From NCBI GenBank assembly GCA_020137815.1, contig CM035356.1, positions 5,161,753-5,225,752 on the forward strand: 64,000 nucleotides of DNA, given 5' to 3'. This stretch comes from Hormiphora californensis. Lineage: Eukaryota > Ctenophora > Tentaculata > Cydippida > Pleurobrachiidae. A program made the translations under genes and the position numbers. This document shows positions 1-11,093 of the stretch, piece after piece. Under the pieces are notes generated by a model that saw only the letters and a list, made by a program, of their open reading frames with translations, was not told where the DNA came from and did no database searches. The first letter of the stretch is position 1, and each line of letters starts with the position of its first letter.

Positions 1-3000
1 CCCACCCCAAAATCAGCTACTCCTAAAACCCCAAAAGTTGCTACATCTGCTTCAAAGGGCGGAACTCCAAAGTCCAATTCGACACCAAAGAGAAAGCGAG
101 TGAAAGCAGAAATCATGACAGAGGATATAAAATCTGATTCTGTAGTTACCCCACCAGCTGCACTAGAAGATGCCAAGATCTTTCTAAAGAGGATCAGGAA
201 CATGAAAGATGAACAGGGTAGGCTGATGTTCATAGAGTTTTTTGGGATCCCCCTGGAGTCAAGTTACCATCGTGTGATCAAGTATCCTATGAGCCTTGAC
301 GTGATAGAACAGCAGCTAGAGGAGGGGGTGATGAGGTGTATCGATGACGTAATCAGTGCTCTGCTGTTGATCATTGAGAATGCCCGGGAGTATAATGAGG
401 AGGGATCCCCTCTGTATAAGAAGGCTTTGAAACTGCAGAAGGAGTTGTTATGTGCCGCACCACAGGAGACTGTTGAACCAATGGTTCATACACACAGGTA
501 GGGAATGGGTATTATGATTATAGGTAGGGTATTATGATTATAGGTAGGGTATAAGGGGAAACTCTAACTGAATGGCATCCCATTAATGGGATGCCATTCA
601 GTTAGAGTTTCCCCTAACACAAGGAGGGGTTTAGAAGGGCCTTAGATTTGGATAGGGTATCGGAAGCTCACTAATTGCAACCCCTTCTCTCACTAATCAA
701 CCCCTTCTCTCAATAATGATAATAATCAGCCCCTTCTCAGGATTCTGCTGGGTATAACACGGGAACTTAACCAAAGTGGATTCCAGGAGACCATGGATGG
801 GAATAATCTTGCTAAATACCGGTTAGTGGTATTCTATTTTTGATTAGTAATCTTGCTAAATACCGGTTAGTGGTATTCTAGTGTTGATTAGTAATCTTGC
901 TAAATACCGGTTAGTGGTATTCTATTGTTGATTAGTAATGACAGTCAGCTTGAACAAAGAAGGATCTATTCCCATAGAATCTAGTTGAATATCAGTTGAC
1001 TGAACTTCCATAAGTTACTTCACAACTTCAAATCTAACTTCCACACTCCACACTTCCAGAGAGTTCATAGAGAATGTAGAGTGTGGGTATTACTGGAGGT
1101 TGGATCAGTTCCAGGATGATCTAATGTACATCTTCTTCTCTGTACTATCTGTTAGTCAGTTCTCAGAAAACTACAGCAAAATACTGGAACATGTGAGTGG
1201 TGTGACTTGGACCGCTTCTTTTTTTCTAAAACAGTATTTTGACACTATAAACAACGATACATAGTTGAACTAAATGAATTGACGGCGTTCTGTCAAATTC
1301 CTACCTCTCTATTACAGATGAAGACGTTTATGAGTCTGCGGGTAAAGTTTGGAACGATAAGAAGTACAGCATATGAGTTAACCAGCAAAATCATCAACAC
1401 ATACTACTCCGAAAAGTAATTATCTCCAAATAACTTTCCCCGATTTTTCAGCAAATATGATATTGGTTCCAAATTTAACCCCCCCCCCCTTCCCAATAGG
1501 GTTCAATTCAACCTGACTGGCAGTCTCACAACAACCCAACTAATCCTGCCATCCGGTGAAGTGTGTGCTACTGGAGACAAATGGCTTGTCAGCTTCACAA
1601 TCAAGGATTCAATGGTTTTACTAATTGATGTTATAGCCCAGCCTCACTGGGTCTCCGGTCGAATATATCTCATCCCCTCGTCCAAGGAGAAGATACCTTA
1701 CTTGTATGGAATTGGAATGAGCGATGTCGTTCATGTGAAATATTTGAAGCAGAAATTGGAGGCGAAGTATAAGGTTGTGAATTGCGGGAAGACTTCAACC
1801 TACCCTAAACCTCCTAGACCCTCTCTTTATCAATACATGCGACTAGCAAGGTAAGTTACCTTAGGTAACTACATATTTTATAGGCAGGGCCGGGTTAATG
1901 TTCCTATTTCTTTCTTGAGTTAAACAGGCGAGTTCCTCCAATAGGGGACAAAGAGAGAGGGTCGAACAGGACAACCCGTCCTCCAATACCAGTGTTCGGG
2001 TGTGTCTAGGTAATAGAGAATTCAGAACGCTACATAACGTAGCGCGCGGGTATTCGTTTGCTGAATGGTGCGCGCGAGAAGGCGCCAATATTCTGTTCTC
2101 CCCCCGGCCGAACACACAGATGTACAGTTCTGAACATCCATTTCCATCACTTCACTGCCAGTGCCAATGTATACTGGTTCACAGGACCAAAATATTAATA
2201 TGAAGAATAAAGATCTCCGACAATGGTTTCCGCATACGGGGGAATGGTGACCCGCTCAGACCCACGCTTGCCTTGCTCGACCCTGTCTCACCGCGCCCCG
2301 CACGGCCGCACATATTATGTTAATAAGGAGGGTAGTTAGAACATGAGTGTGTTTTATCATGGTAGAGGATGTCTTGTTCAACCCTCTCTCGCCTAATTTT
2401 GTAAGCATGGCTATCTCTCTATCCATGTGAGGTGTCTGGTGAGTGGTGCCAGCTCAGAACTCAGAGTGCAGAGACACAATATGCCTGGAGAAATCTCTTA
2501 ATTTCAAACCACCCTTTTTAACAGGTATTCCTCTGATTCAATGGTCCAGAGCAGTGACGACAAGAGTATGACAACCTATCTACAATACGAGAGGGACAAC
2601 GGCGATGTCTTCAAGATTGGGGATTTTGTTTATCTAAAGTCGGAAAGTGAGCTTCCATTCATTGCTCGGATAGACTCAATTCAGAAGGTACGTCCCCATT
2701 CCCCAAATAGACTCAATTCAAAAGCAAAAGGTATAAAGTCATCCCCACTCTCCAAACTACCGGTTTTATTGTACTCCCTTCAACCAATTTATTTCAGGAC
2801 AAAAAGGGTGTTTGGGTCTATGGGCCATGGTTTATCAGACCCGCCGAAACTAAATTCTTCGATACTCGACCTTTTTATCCCAATGAGGTTCTAATGAGTA
2901 ACATCCAGGACCGGAACCATTTAAACAGGTCAGAAATATATATGAGCTACAAAATATAATAGTGGTGATTGCGCTTTTTAGAAAATGGAGAACCCCGTGA

Positions 3001-3520
3001 GATTTTTACCCCTACTTTATCTGGTTTTATTCATTCTTGTCCCTCTCTCCTAACTCTCTCTCCCCTTCTCCAGTCTCTAATACTACCCCCTCTCTCTCCA
3101 GTCTCTAACTCTCTCTCCCCTTCTCCACCTCTCTTATACTACCTCTACCTCTAATACTACCTCTCTAATACTACCTCCCCCATCTCCAGTGTGGAGGGTC
3201 GTTGTGAAGTGCTCACTCCCAAGGACTACACAACAAAAGCACCTCTTGGGTTCCTATCTAAGGACATCTATGTGTGTGAACATAAATACGACGAAGGAGA
3301 GCATCGCTTCTCAAAGTTGTTCGAGAAAAATCTTTACACGCGGGTAACCTAAGATTATATTTAATTCAATTAATTAATCTAATCAATTAATTTATTAGTT
3401 TCTTGTAGTAGCTGGTTTATTTATTGTAACGACTGGTTCATTCATGTAATGTTTCATGTTCATTGTTCAGCCTGAGAAAAGGATTGCAGCAGTTGAGGAT
3501 CAAATAGAACCATTGAATGG
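1..3520 (+). CDS. PBRM1: Polybromo-1-like protein, bromodomain and BAH part (partial at both ends)
   Basis: Chromatin-targeting subunit of PBAF-type SWI/SNF remodellers; bromodomains bind acetyl-lysine and BAH domains bind nucleosomes or proteins. Exons with consistent phase: 1-497, 1060-1192, 1318-1415, 1500-1850, 2525-2687, 2798-2928, 3190-3343 and 3471 onward. The encoded part opens with a Pro/Thr/Lys-rich linker ending PKRKRVK, then a bromodomain (residues about 50-140, with IKYPMSLDVIEQQL and ENAREYNEEGSPLYKKA). A second, weaker bromodomain-like half follows (RLDQFQDDLMYIF). Exon 4 encodes about 115 residues I cannot assign. Exons 5-7 form a BAH domain (GDFVYLKSESELPFIARI, VYGPWFIRPAETKFF, SKDIYVCEHKYDEGEHRF). 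The gene starts before the window, and its 3' end runs into unreadable sequence after 3519. Domain order and motifs fit PBRM1; another bromo-BAH protein is less likely. Confidence 0.8.
554..615. repeat. Perfect 62-bp palindrome
   Basis: The two 31-bp arms meet at TTAA (centre 584/585) with no spacer and no mismatch; the arms begin AGGGGAAACTCTAACTGAAT. It lies in the first visible intron of the polybromo-like gene. It could be a collapsed fold-back MITE or an assembly or sequencing hairpin artefact. Confidence 0.85.
804..936. repeat. Tandem repeat, three copies of about 44-45 bp
   Basis: Units start at about 804, 849 and 893 with AATCTTGCTAAATACCGGTT and differ only in the spacer near the unit end. 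The array is intronic in the polybromo-like gene. Confidence 0.85.
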
Positions 3521-4243
3521 TGGGGGGGGAAACCCCGGGGGGGGGCCCCAAAAGGAGGGGAAAAAGGAAGGGGAAGGGGAAAAAAAAATTTTTTTTTGGG
3601 GGGGGGAGGTTTTTTTAAAAAAAAGGGGGAGGGGGGGGGGGGGGGGATATTTTTAATTCGGGGGGGGGGGGGGAAAAAACCCCAAGGTTTTGTAATGGGG
3701 AAGGGTTTTTTTTGGGGGGAAGTTGGGGGGGAAAAAAAAAACCCCCGGGGTTGAACCCAAAAAAAAATTCCGTTACCCCGGGGGCCTTATTAAAGAAAGA
3801 GGGGGGGCCCTTGGGGGGGGGGGGGGGGGCCCTAATGGGTTGGTGATTGGGGTTTTTTGGAAAAAAGGGGGAAAAGGGGGGGGGGGAGTTTTTGGGGGGG
3901 TAAAAAAAAAAAAGGGGGGGGGGTAAAAAAAAAAAAAAAAATTTTTTTTAAAAAAAAAAAAACCCCCCCAAAACCCCCCCCAAACCCACCCCCCAAAAAG
4001 AAAAAGGGGGGTTTTCCGGTTTAAAATTTTCCCCCCAAAAAATTTAAAAAACCCCCCCCTTTTTTTTTTTTTTAAATTTTACAATCTTCCCCAAAAAACA
4101 AACTTCCTCCCCCTCCCCCCTCCTCTCCCCCTTCCCCCCCTTTTTCTCTCTTTTCTTCTCCTCCTCCTTTTTTTTAATTTTTTCTTCCCCCCTCCCAACC
4201 CAAAATCCAAACCAAAATAAATTTCCCCTTTTTTTCCAACAAG

Positions 4244-4301
<58 letters not shown>

Positions 4302-4600
4302 TTTAACCCCAATTAAATTTAAATTTTAAACTCCATTTTTAAAACCCATCCCCCCCCCTCCCCCCACTTTTAAAACATATATTTTGGGACCTAACAACAA
4401 AACCCTTTTATACACACGGGGGGAATAAAATACCCCCTAAAAAAAAATTTTTTTTTGAAAAAACTCATTTTTTCCCTAAGACCAGGTTTTTTAATTTTAA
4501 AAGGTTCGGGAAATTAAAAAACTTTTTAACCCTTAATAACTTGAAAAAGATTTAATTTTAATACAAAAAACCATTTTAATTTAAAGCCCAAAATATCCCG
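3520..4600. other. Homopolymer-stretched low-quality sequence
   Basis: Nearly every base is part of a run of G, A, C or T, including a 46-base A run near 4242-4287. No exon, repeat unit or reading frame survives. The change is abrupt just after a normal exon start (3471-3519). This looks like unpolished long-read or mis-extended sequence rather than real satellite DNA. The missing 3' exons of the polybromo-like gene probably lie here. Confidence 0.8.
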
Positions 4601-5203
4601 AGTTATTATCTTTTCCACCGAGATACACTAAGAAGTAGAAGTGATACTGATACAGCCGGGCCTCAGGAACAGTGAGGGGTCAGGTTAAATGAATAATGGA
4701 TAAGTGCAAGAAGGGAGAGAATAGGAATTCCATTGAATTTGGTATGAAGTGGACTGGGAGGGTGTGGAATGGGTTTGTTTATACAGCAGCCATCCCGAAC
4801 CAATTAGGCCCTGGAATCCAGAAATATCACCTACACTGGGACCCAGGGGAGGAAACTGGGGGGGGGGGGGTGTTCACCGGTAGGGGTGGACTGGGGACTG
4901 GGAGGGGGTTGTTAACCGGTAGGGGTGGACTGGTGACTGGGGACTGGACTGGGAGGGGGGTTGTTCACCGGTAGGGGTGGACTGGGGACGGGAGGGTTGT
5001 TAACCGGTAGCCACCACCATCCTTTCCATGGACAAATTAAAAACAAACTGTTTTTTACAAAGTTTCTCTCTTCAGGTATCATTAAAAATGTACAAGCTCT
5101 CATGATGTAGCATTATATGTAAAATGTTCATTATTACGACAAGCAAATAAAAATAGCGAGGTGCAAAAGTGTCCCATCCCAGTGTGAAGAATAGGGGTCA
5201 TCT
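4601..5203. repeat. Intergenic stretch with a G-rich minisatellite (about 4858-5010)
   Basis: Three to four degenerate units of roughly 50-60 bp carry CACCGGTAGGGGTGGACTGG or TAACCGGTAGGGGTGGACTGG. Upstream, an open frame at 4696-4860 has no recognised domain; it could be a remnant of the preceding gene. An AATAAA at about 5146 could serve the plus-strand gene. Confidence 0.6.
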
Positions 5204-5444
5204 TTACTCTGCTGTAGCAGCCTCTTTCTCGGCGGCGATATCCTCCGGAGAGGGCAACACGCTCTTTTCCACGGTCTCGACCTAGCGGGGAGGGGAGGGT
5301 TAGGTTAGTTTAACTGTAAATTAAATACCAGAATACTAGAATGAGATAAACAAGGATATCCTTAAAAAGAAACTGTTTTCTTACCTTTTTCAACTTGGTG
5401 GCATCGAAGGAGTTGATTTCAGAGAGATCGGATTTGTCGGCCAT
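5204..5444 (-). CDS. Thymosin beta (actin monomer-binding peptide, 45 aa)
   Basis: Thymosin beta sequesters G-actin in the cytosol. Two coding exons: 5444-5385 (MADKSDLSEINSFDATKLKK, 20 aa) and 5281-5204 (starting VETVEKSVLPSPEDIAAEKE and ending TAE). The exon junction falls inside the actin-binding LKKTET-type motif, here LKKVET, preceded by the amphipathic SDLSEINSFDATKL helix. Donor GTAAG and acceptor CTAG are present and phase is kept. At 45 aa it matches the 41-45 aa of single-domain family members. A further TTTTTTAG acceptor about 20 bp before the ATG suggests an intron in the 5' UTR. The gene is convergent with the polybromo-like gene and divergent from MOSPD2. Confidence 0.93.
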
Positions 5445-6624
5445 GGTAAAAGAGGAGAACTTGCTAAAAAAGGGGAGGTGTGTTGAAAATATTTTAAAAG
5501 AGCACACAAAGAATTGGAAACAAAGGGAGTAGTAGCCTATCCGGGGACAGCACAATTAAAATTGCTAAAAGAGAGTTTAAGTGATAGCGAGGGAAAGAGA
5601 GAGAGAGAGATAATTAGAGAAAGGAGTTTAGATACGGCGGTCATCTGACCGGATCACTTGACTGAAGGTTTCAGTCATTTGGCCGTTGAGGGAGAGAGCA
5701 CGTAAGTGAGGGGATTGGGTAAGAAGTGAGGTTGGCCCCGACGTCTTGCTAGGAAATTATATCGCTCGCGTGAGCTGCTCGTCTGACGTTGCGTGATTGG
5801 TCATCCAACGCGACCTTCCTTTTGTCACTTGTTTTGAGCCGCGCTCATGTCAAATATGCGCTGCAATTTAGCGCCGCGCACAATTCTTCGAAATAAGTAA
5901 ATTATGAACTTCCACACACCAACAAACGTTTTTTCAAACTTTTTTACTTGGCGACTGGCGTTTCACGAGAAAAGCGCCGCACTGCCTTACGAGAGCGGAG
6001 ACGGGACTGTAGCGTTTCACCTGTTATGCCCATTCCTTCATAGTTAAAATTTTAAAGAGCTTTTGTTCATGTAAAAGGACTTCAGCTGCTGGCAGAGCTG
6101 GGATTCAAAATTATAACCACTCAGAACCACTTCTTAGTGATGCTTGTACAGATACTACACATATCTGCCAGTTCTTCATTATGCCCTCCCTTGGAATCTT
6201 TTCCCTTTTCATGCTCAGTGTACCTTAGTCTCGCCAAAAGGACTACGATGCTGCAATTCCGTAACTTATTTGCTAGATCTCTGTTGACATTTTCAAAAAG
6301 GTTCCCCTGAAGTAAACCCCAACATTTCCAATCAGCATGTCAGCATAAAATAGTTTGAAACATGGACCAAGACCAGATAGATCAGGAGTCTCTTGTGGTC
6401 CAACTACGGACTGCATTCCTAAAACAGAACTTAGGTAAAAACCAGGAACCGACCGAATCAGGAAATACTGGTCCCTGATTGGCTGATAACCAGTCACGTG
6501 ATCTAAATAACGAGTTCTGATTGGTTGTTTACTTGTTTCGGTCGGTTCCTGGTAAAAACTAAGACCCCTCAAATATAATACTTCAAGTAACTACTGAAAT
6601 GCTGATCATATCTCCTCCTTACAG
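5445..6624. promoter_or_regulatory. Divergent intergenic region between thymosin beta and MOSPD2
   Basis: About 1.2 kb separates the thymosin beta start codon (-) from the first recognisable MOSPD2 coding exon (+). It includes a CpG-richer stretch (about 5735-6010, with GCGCCGCGCA) that would suit a shared promoter, and a 109-bp MITE at 6443-6551. The first coding exon of MOSPD2 should lie here, but I could not identify it. Confidence 0.45.
6443..6551 (-). mobile_element. hAT-like MITE, 109 bp (family A)
   Basis: Terminal inverted repeats CAGGAACCGACCGAA / TTCGGTCGGTTCCTG are flanked by the 8-bp target duplication GTAAAAAC (6435-6442 and 6552-6559). The centre holds GTCACGTGA and CCAATCAG-type segments shared with copies at 8042, 24644 and 26015. 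It has no coding capacity. The 8-bp TSD with CAGG termini fits hAT elements. Confidence 0.92.
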
Positions 6625-9600
6625 AACCGTTTGATAGCAGGGATATTTCGAGAGTACGGAACGATGATAGAGTGGTATTGGCATATCTTAAAAACTGTCG
6701 ATTCAACAGAGAGAAGGCTTTCAATATGATGGTACTAATTTATTAGTGATTTATTGACCTGTGAAATATAGTTTGTAACACACTGGAACACAACTATAAT
6801 TCCCTCAGTGTGAGAGCCTCAAGTGGAGGAAAAGTTTTGCAGTTAATGATATTAGTAAGGAATCGTTCAGCGCTGAGGTCCTTGATGATCCCTATCTCTA
6901 CTTCAAAGGATACGATAAACAGGGCGGACCTTTACGTAAGTTGCGGGTATATCAGGATGTTTTTTAGAAGGAGTTTAGACGGAGTTCAGAAGGAGTTTAG
7001 ACGGAGTTTAGAGGGAGTTTAGAGGGAGTTTAGAGAGTCGTAAAAAATAGAGTTTAGGCCGGCTCCTAGGATGTGAGGTTGAGTGTAGAAAAGAGTAATT
7101 GGGGAATTTAGAAAGGCCATAAGTGTAGACTGTAGTGTACACTAATTACAAGATGATAATAATTACATGATTTCAGAGTAAGAAATCACAACCTAGATAA
7201 TTATTTAATTAGTTTATTCTAGAGTTGTACTGCACTGTTTAGTTAATTAGCTAATTAATTCAGTTGTATTGCAACTGGAGCGCCATATTAAGGAGTCTGA
7301 GAGATTACCAGACCTCAAGAAATATGTGGCCTATCTACTGGAGACTAGGGTAACACTGCTAACACACAATGCTAACATGCTAACACAATGCTAACACAAT
7401 GCTAACACACTAGTGGTTTGGGATGTAAAACGGCACAGAAAAAGCAACACTGCCATTAACGCTGAACTGAAAAAGCTGTTAGCATTACTGCTTGATCGAA
7501 GGGTAGGAGTTTGCATGTTTGCACTTACTGTTCTTGTTGTGTGTCACGTGACCCACAAACCATATTTGGGCATCACGTGACACACACCATATTTTGTTAC
7601 TGTATCTTTCTATACTTGTTCGATTTGTTGTCCCTAGTCCCTAGTCTCTACTCAGTACTTGTTTGTCACTACTTTGATTTGTTTGTCACTTTGTTCGAGT
7701 GTGCAAGTGTTATCCCTCATGTTACGTTGTCAGTTTAGTTTATATTGTACTGTCTATCAGCCTACAGACTTTTGATTGATAGTGTGTGAAAGAGAATGAT
7801 GGAGAGAGTTTGTGTAATCCTCGCCCTCTGAATGATGAAAGTGTTCTAACATGATGTCCAAGAGTGTTACCTGTAGCCGCTACAGCCGCTATACAGCATT
7901 GCGATACATAGGAATGCGTGTCAGTCATTGTACATTGACACAAGCTTGTGTGTTTGTGTGTCGCCACCCTAAACTTACCTCAACTCAACCTCACTTTTCA
8001 AGTTCGTGCATGTGCCTGTTCTTCTCCCCCTACCCAAGTACCAGGAACCGACCGAAACAAGTAAACAACCAATCAGAACTTGTTATTTAGGTCACGTGAC
8101 TGGTTATCAGCCAATCAGGGACCAGTATTTCCTGATTCGGTCGGTTCCTGCCAAGTACCCCACTGCTCCCAGCTAGCTACTGTTCTGGTACCATAGTCCC
8201 CCTATAATAGATAACACTCTCCCGCTTATATATCCCACTTTCTCAGGAGGGGGCCATCGGAAANNNNNNNNNNNNNNNNNNNNNNNNNNNNNNNNNNNNN
8301 NNNNNNNNNNNNNNNNNNNNNNNNNNNNNNNNNNNNNNNNNNNNNNNNNNNNNNNNNNNNNNNAATCTAAAGTAAGGGGATGAAAAAATTAGGAAAAACT
8401 TCAGAGGAAAGGCGAGAGAGAGACACAGAGAGATAGAGCTCGCTCACGAACCGCCAGTGCGGCTGAGAGGAGATCGATAGCTCTCTAGATGCTGCTGCTT
8501 CTATATCGCTCGTATCATCTCCATTCTCGCTATATCTCTCTATCTGCTATCTCTCTTCTCTCTATAATCGCTCGCTCTCAATTCATCGTGCCTTCTTTAA
8601 TCGCTGTAGTAGTGCTGAGTTGTATGTGGTGGCGTTATGTAGTTGACCGATTGCGATTATTGTACCGTGTACTTGTTGAGAATCTACTTCGTCTACTGCA
8701 GCTGTTTCTTTCTAGTTTCTTTTCAGTACCATGCGGCACTGAGCCTGGCAGAAGTGTGTTTTGGTTATCCAATGGGAGACTGAGAGGGTTTCCTCCAGGT
8801 GGGGTACTGTAACGCCTGGAGGTTGAGAATACCCCAGCTCAGTTTCTCTCAAATCTCAGTCTCTAATTCATGTAATTAGAGATCTCCAAAACACACTTTA
8901 GTACCATGATAAAAAACTCTACATTAATTTCATCCATTTTATAGGAAGTGTGTGTGTAGGTCTGTAGGTTAGTGTAGGTTTTAGTGTCGTGAATTGTGTG
9001 TAATTTTAATAGGTTTTGTTTTGGGTCTGTGTGTGAACTATAATTGTGTGAACTGTGTGTGAACTGTGTGAGGTGTGAACTGTGTGTGTGTTAGTTGACT
9101 GTATGTCGTTACCGGATGTACTATAAGGACGCCGAAAAAACACGTCCCAGAAGTCGATCACCGTGAGTGTGCGTGTTATAGTTTAGTGTGCATGGATTAG
9201 TTTTTAATTAGCTATTAGTTTTTAATTGGTAATTAGTGTCATTACTGTCATGCATGATTACTGTTTAGGTAATTAGTTTGCATGTCACATAGGATGAGTG
9301 ATATAAGGTTTTGAATGCGAATGTTTATGCGAATGAAGGATTACTGTATTATTATACAGCTCTGCATCTTGATGAAATTGTGTGTGACACGGTTTGACAC
9401 AGCGTCAGTTGATCACTAACCGTGGGAGAATGTTCGGGAGAACATATGTGTGTATCGTGTGTGATTGTGTGTAATTATCACCGAACACGGAATAATTTGA
9501 AAGATTAGCAGCTTCAAATCGAGGAGGTAGATTTGGTAGAGAGGAGATATCAGAGAGAGTGTGTGAGAGAGAGAACGAGACTATAGCTAGATGAGAAGGG

Positions 9601-11058
9601 CTCAAGTGATAGCTTGAGAAAAAGAGAAATAGGGAGAAAGGGAGATAGAGAGAAGAGATATCTGATTCTCGAGAGTTAGAGGGAGAGAGATGAGACGGGT
9701 TGAAAGCTTGAGGAGAGAGTGCAGTGTAAGGGAAAATGTGGGTGTGCTAGACAGAGCATAATTAGCTGAATATATATGTGTGAGAGGGGAAGGGGGTTGA
9801 GGACAATAGAATGAGAAAGGGAGATCAGAGAATGCATGAGAGTATATAGGGAGATCAGAGAGAATGCACATGGATAAAAGTGGCGGTAAGGGCATCCTCT
9901 ATAGAGGTACATCATACCTTATTATTTATTCACGAGGCACTGTAAAGAAGCGAGTTACTAAGAAGAATGGGGCCTAATTATAAGCCATGGAGTCTGTACA
10001 CCCTGTATTCCAAATCACCCGACACAACAATGCTAGAATAGAACTTGTCAAGGATATAACGGTTGCTTGCTAAGATGCAACTAGGGGAGGCTATATGACA
10101 GGGTCAATATTCACTATCCAGTCCCCCTCTCTCCTTAGTGATGTAGTGGTCTGATTAATTGACCACATGATTGTATTACTTTCATAGTTAGTTGTATTAC
10201 TGGACCTTCATAAATAGTTCACTGGAATATTTGAGAGAGAGAAAGAGAGAGAGGGTTGGTTGTTCTATAAAATACTCCATATCTCTCTTCTTCTCTATCT
10301 CTTTGAGCGCTCGTACTGACCATTCTCCCACCAGATGTCTAGATACCGCACGTACTGAGCATATTCCCCCACTACATTTCCAGATTTCTAGATCGTACTG
10401 TGTTTACATTTAGTACATGTCTCTGATTTTAGTTGCTTTGCTTTACCTTCTAGGTACTATTTTGTACACATGTTTTATATGAATCATGACTGGGCTGAGC
10501 TGTCTGATTCTAGTTGTATTTCATCTCTTAGAAAGTTGTACAGAAAGTTATTGAAATGTGAAGTCATGTCTTGAGTGGACTGGTGGTGTGACAGGAAGTG
10601 GTGAAGTGAGAAGGAAGCTGAGAACAAAGACAGAATAGGAATAGAGACAAGATCGAGAAAGAGAGTGAGAAATTTTGAGAGAGAAGGAGTGAGAGAGGAA
10701 GAGAGAGAGAGAGAGGAAGAGAGAGAGAGAGCGAGAGAGAGTGAAAGTCGAGAGAAAGATTTGCAGGTTGAGATAAAGATATTTTCAGCTTCGATAGTAA
10801 TTGCTTCTACCAAGGAGTGATCCAGGTGTGCGGGTTTTACTCCAAGGGAGAGAGAGGGGGGAGACGAGGGGAGAAGAGGGAGGAGAGAGAGCGGGGAGAG
10901 AGGAGATAGAATAGAGGAGGAGAAATACGAAAGGGGAGAAGGGAGATCTCTCCCCCCCTCTTTTAAGCTTCTCTCTCTCTCTCTTCCTCTCTCCATCTCT
11001 CTCTCTCTTCTTCCTCTCTCCTCTCTCTCTCTCTCTCTCCCCTCTCTCCCTCTCTCCT

Positions 11059-11093
<35 letters not shown>

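Noticed and set aside
4696-4974. 92-aa ORF downstream of the damaged stretch
   Set aside because: No domain, second half is minisatellite; could be an exon remnant but cannot be supported.
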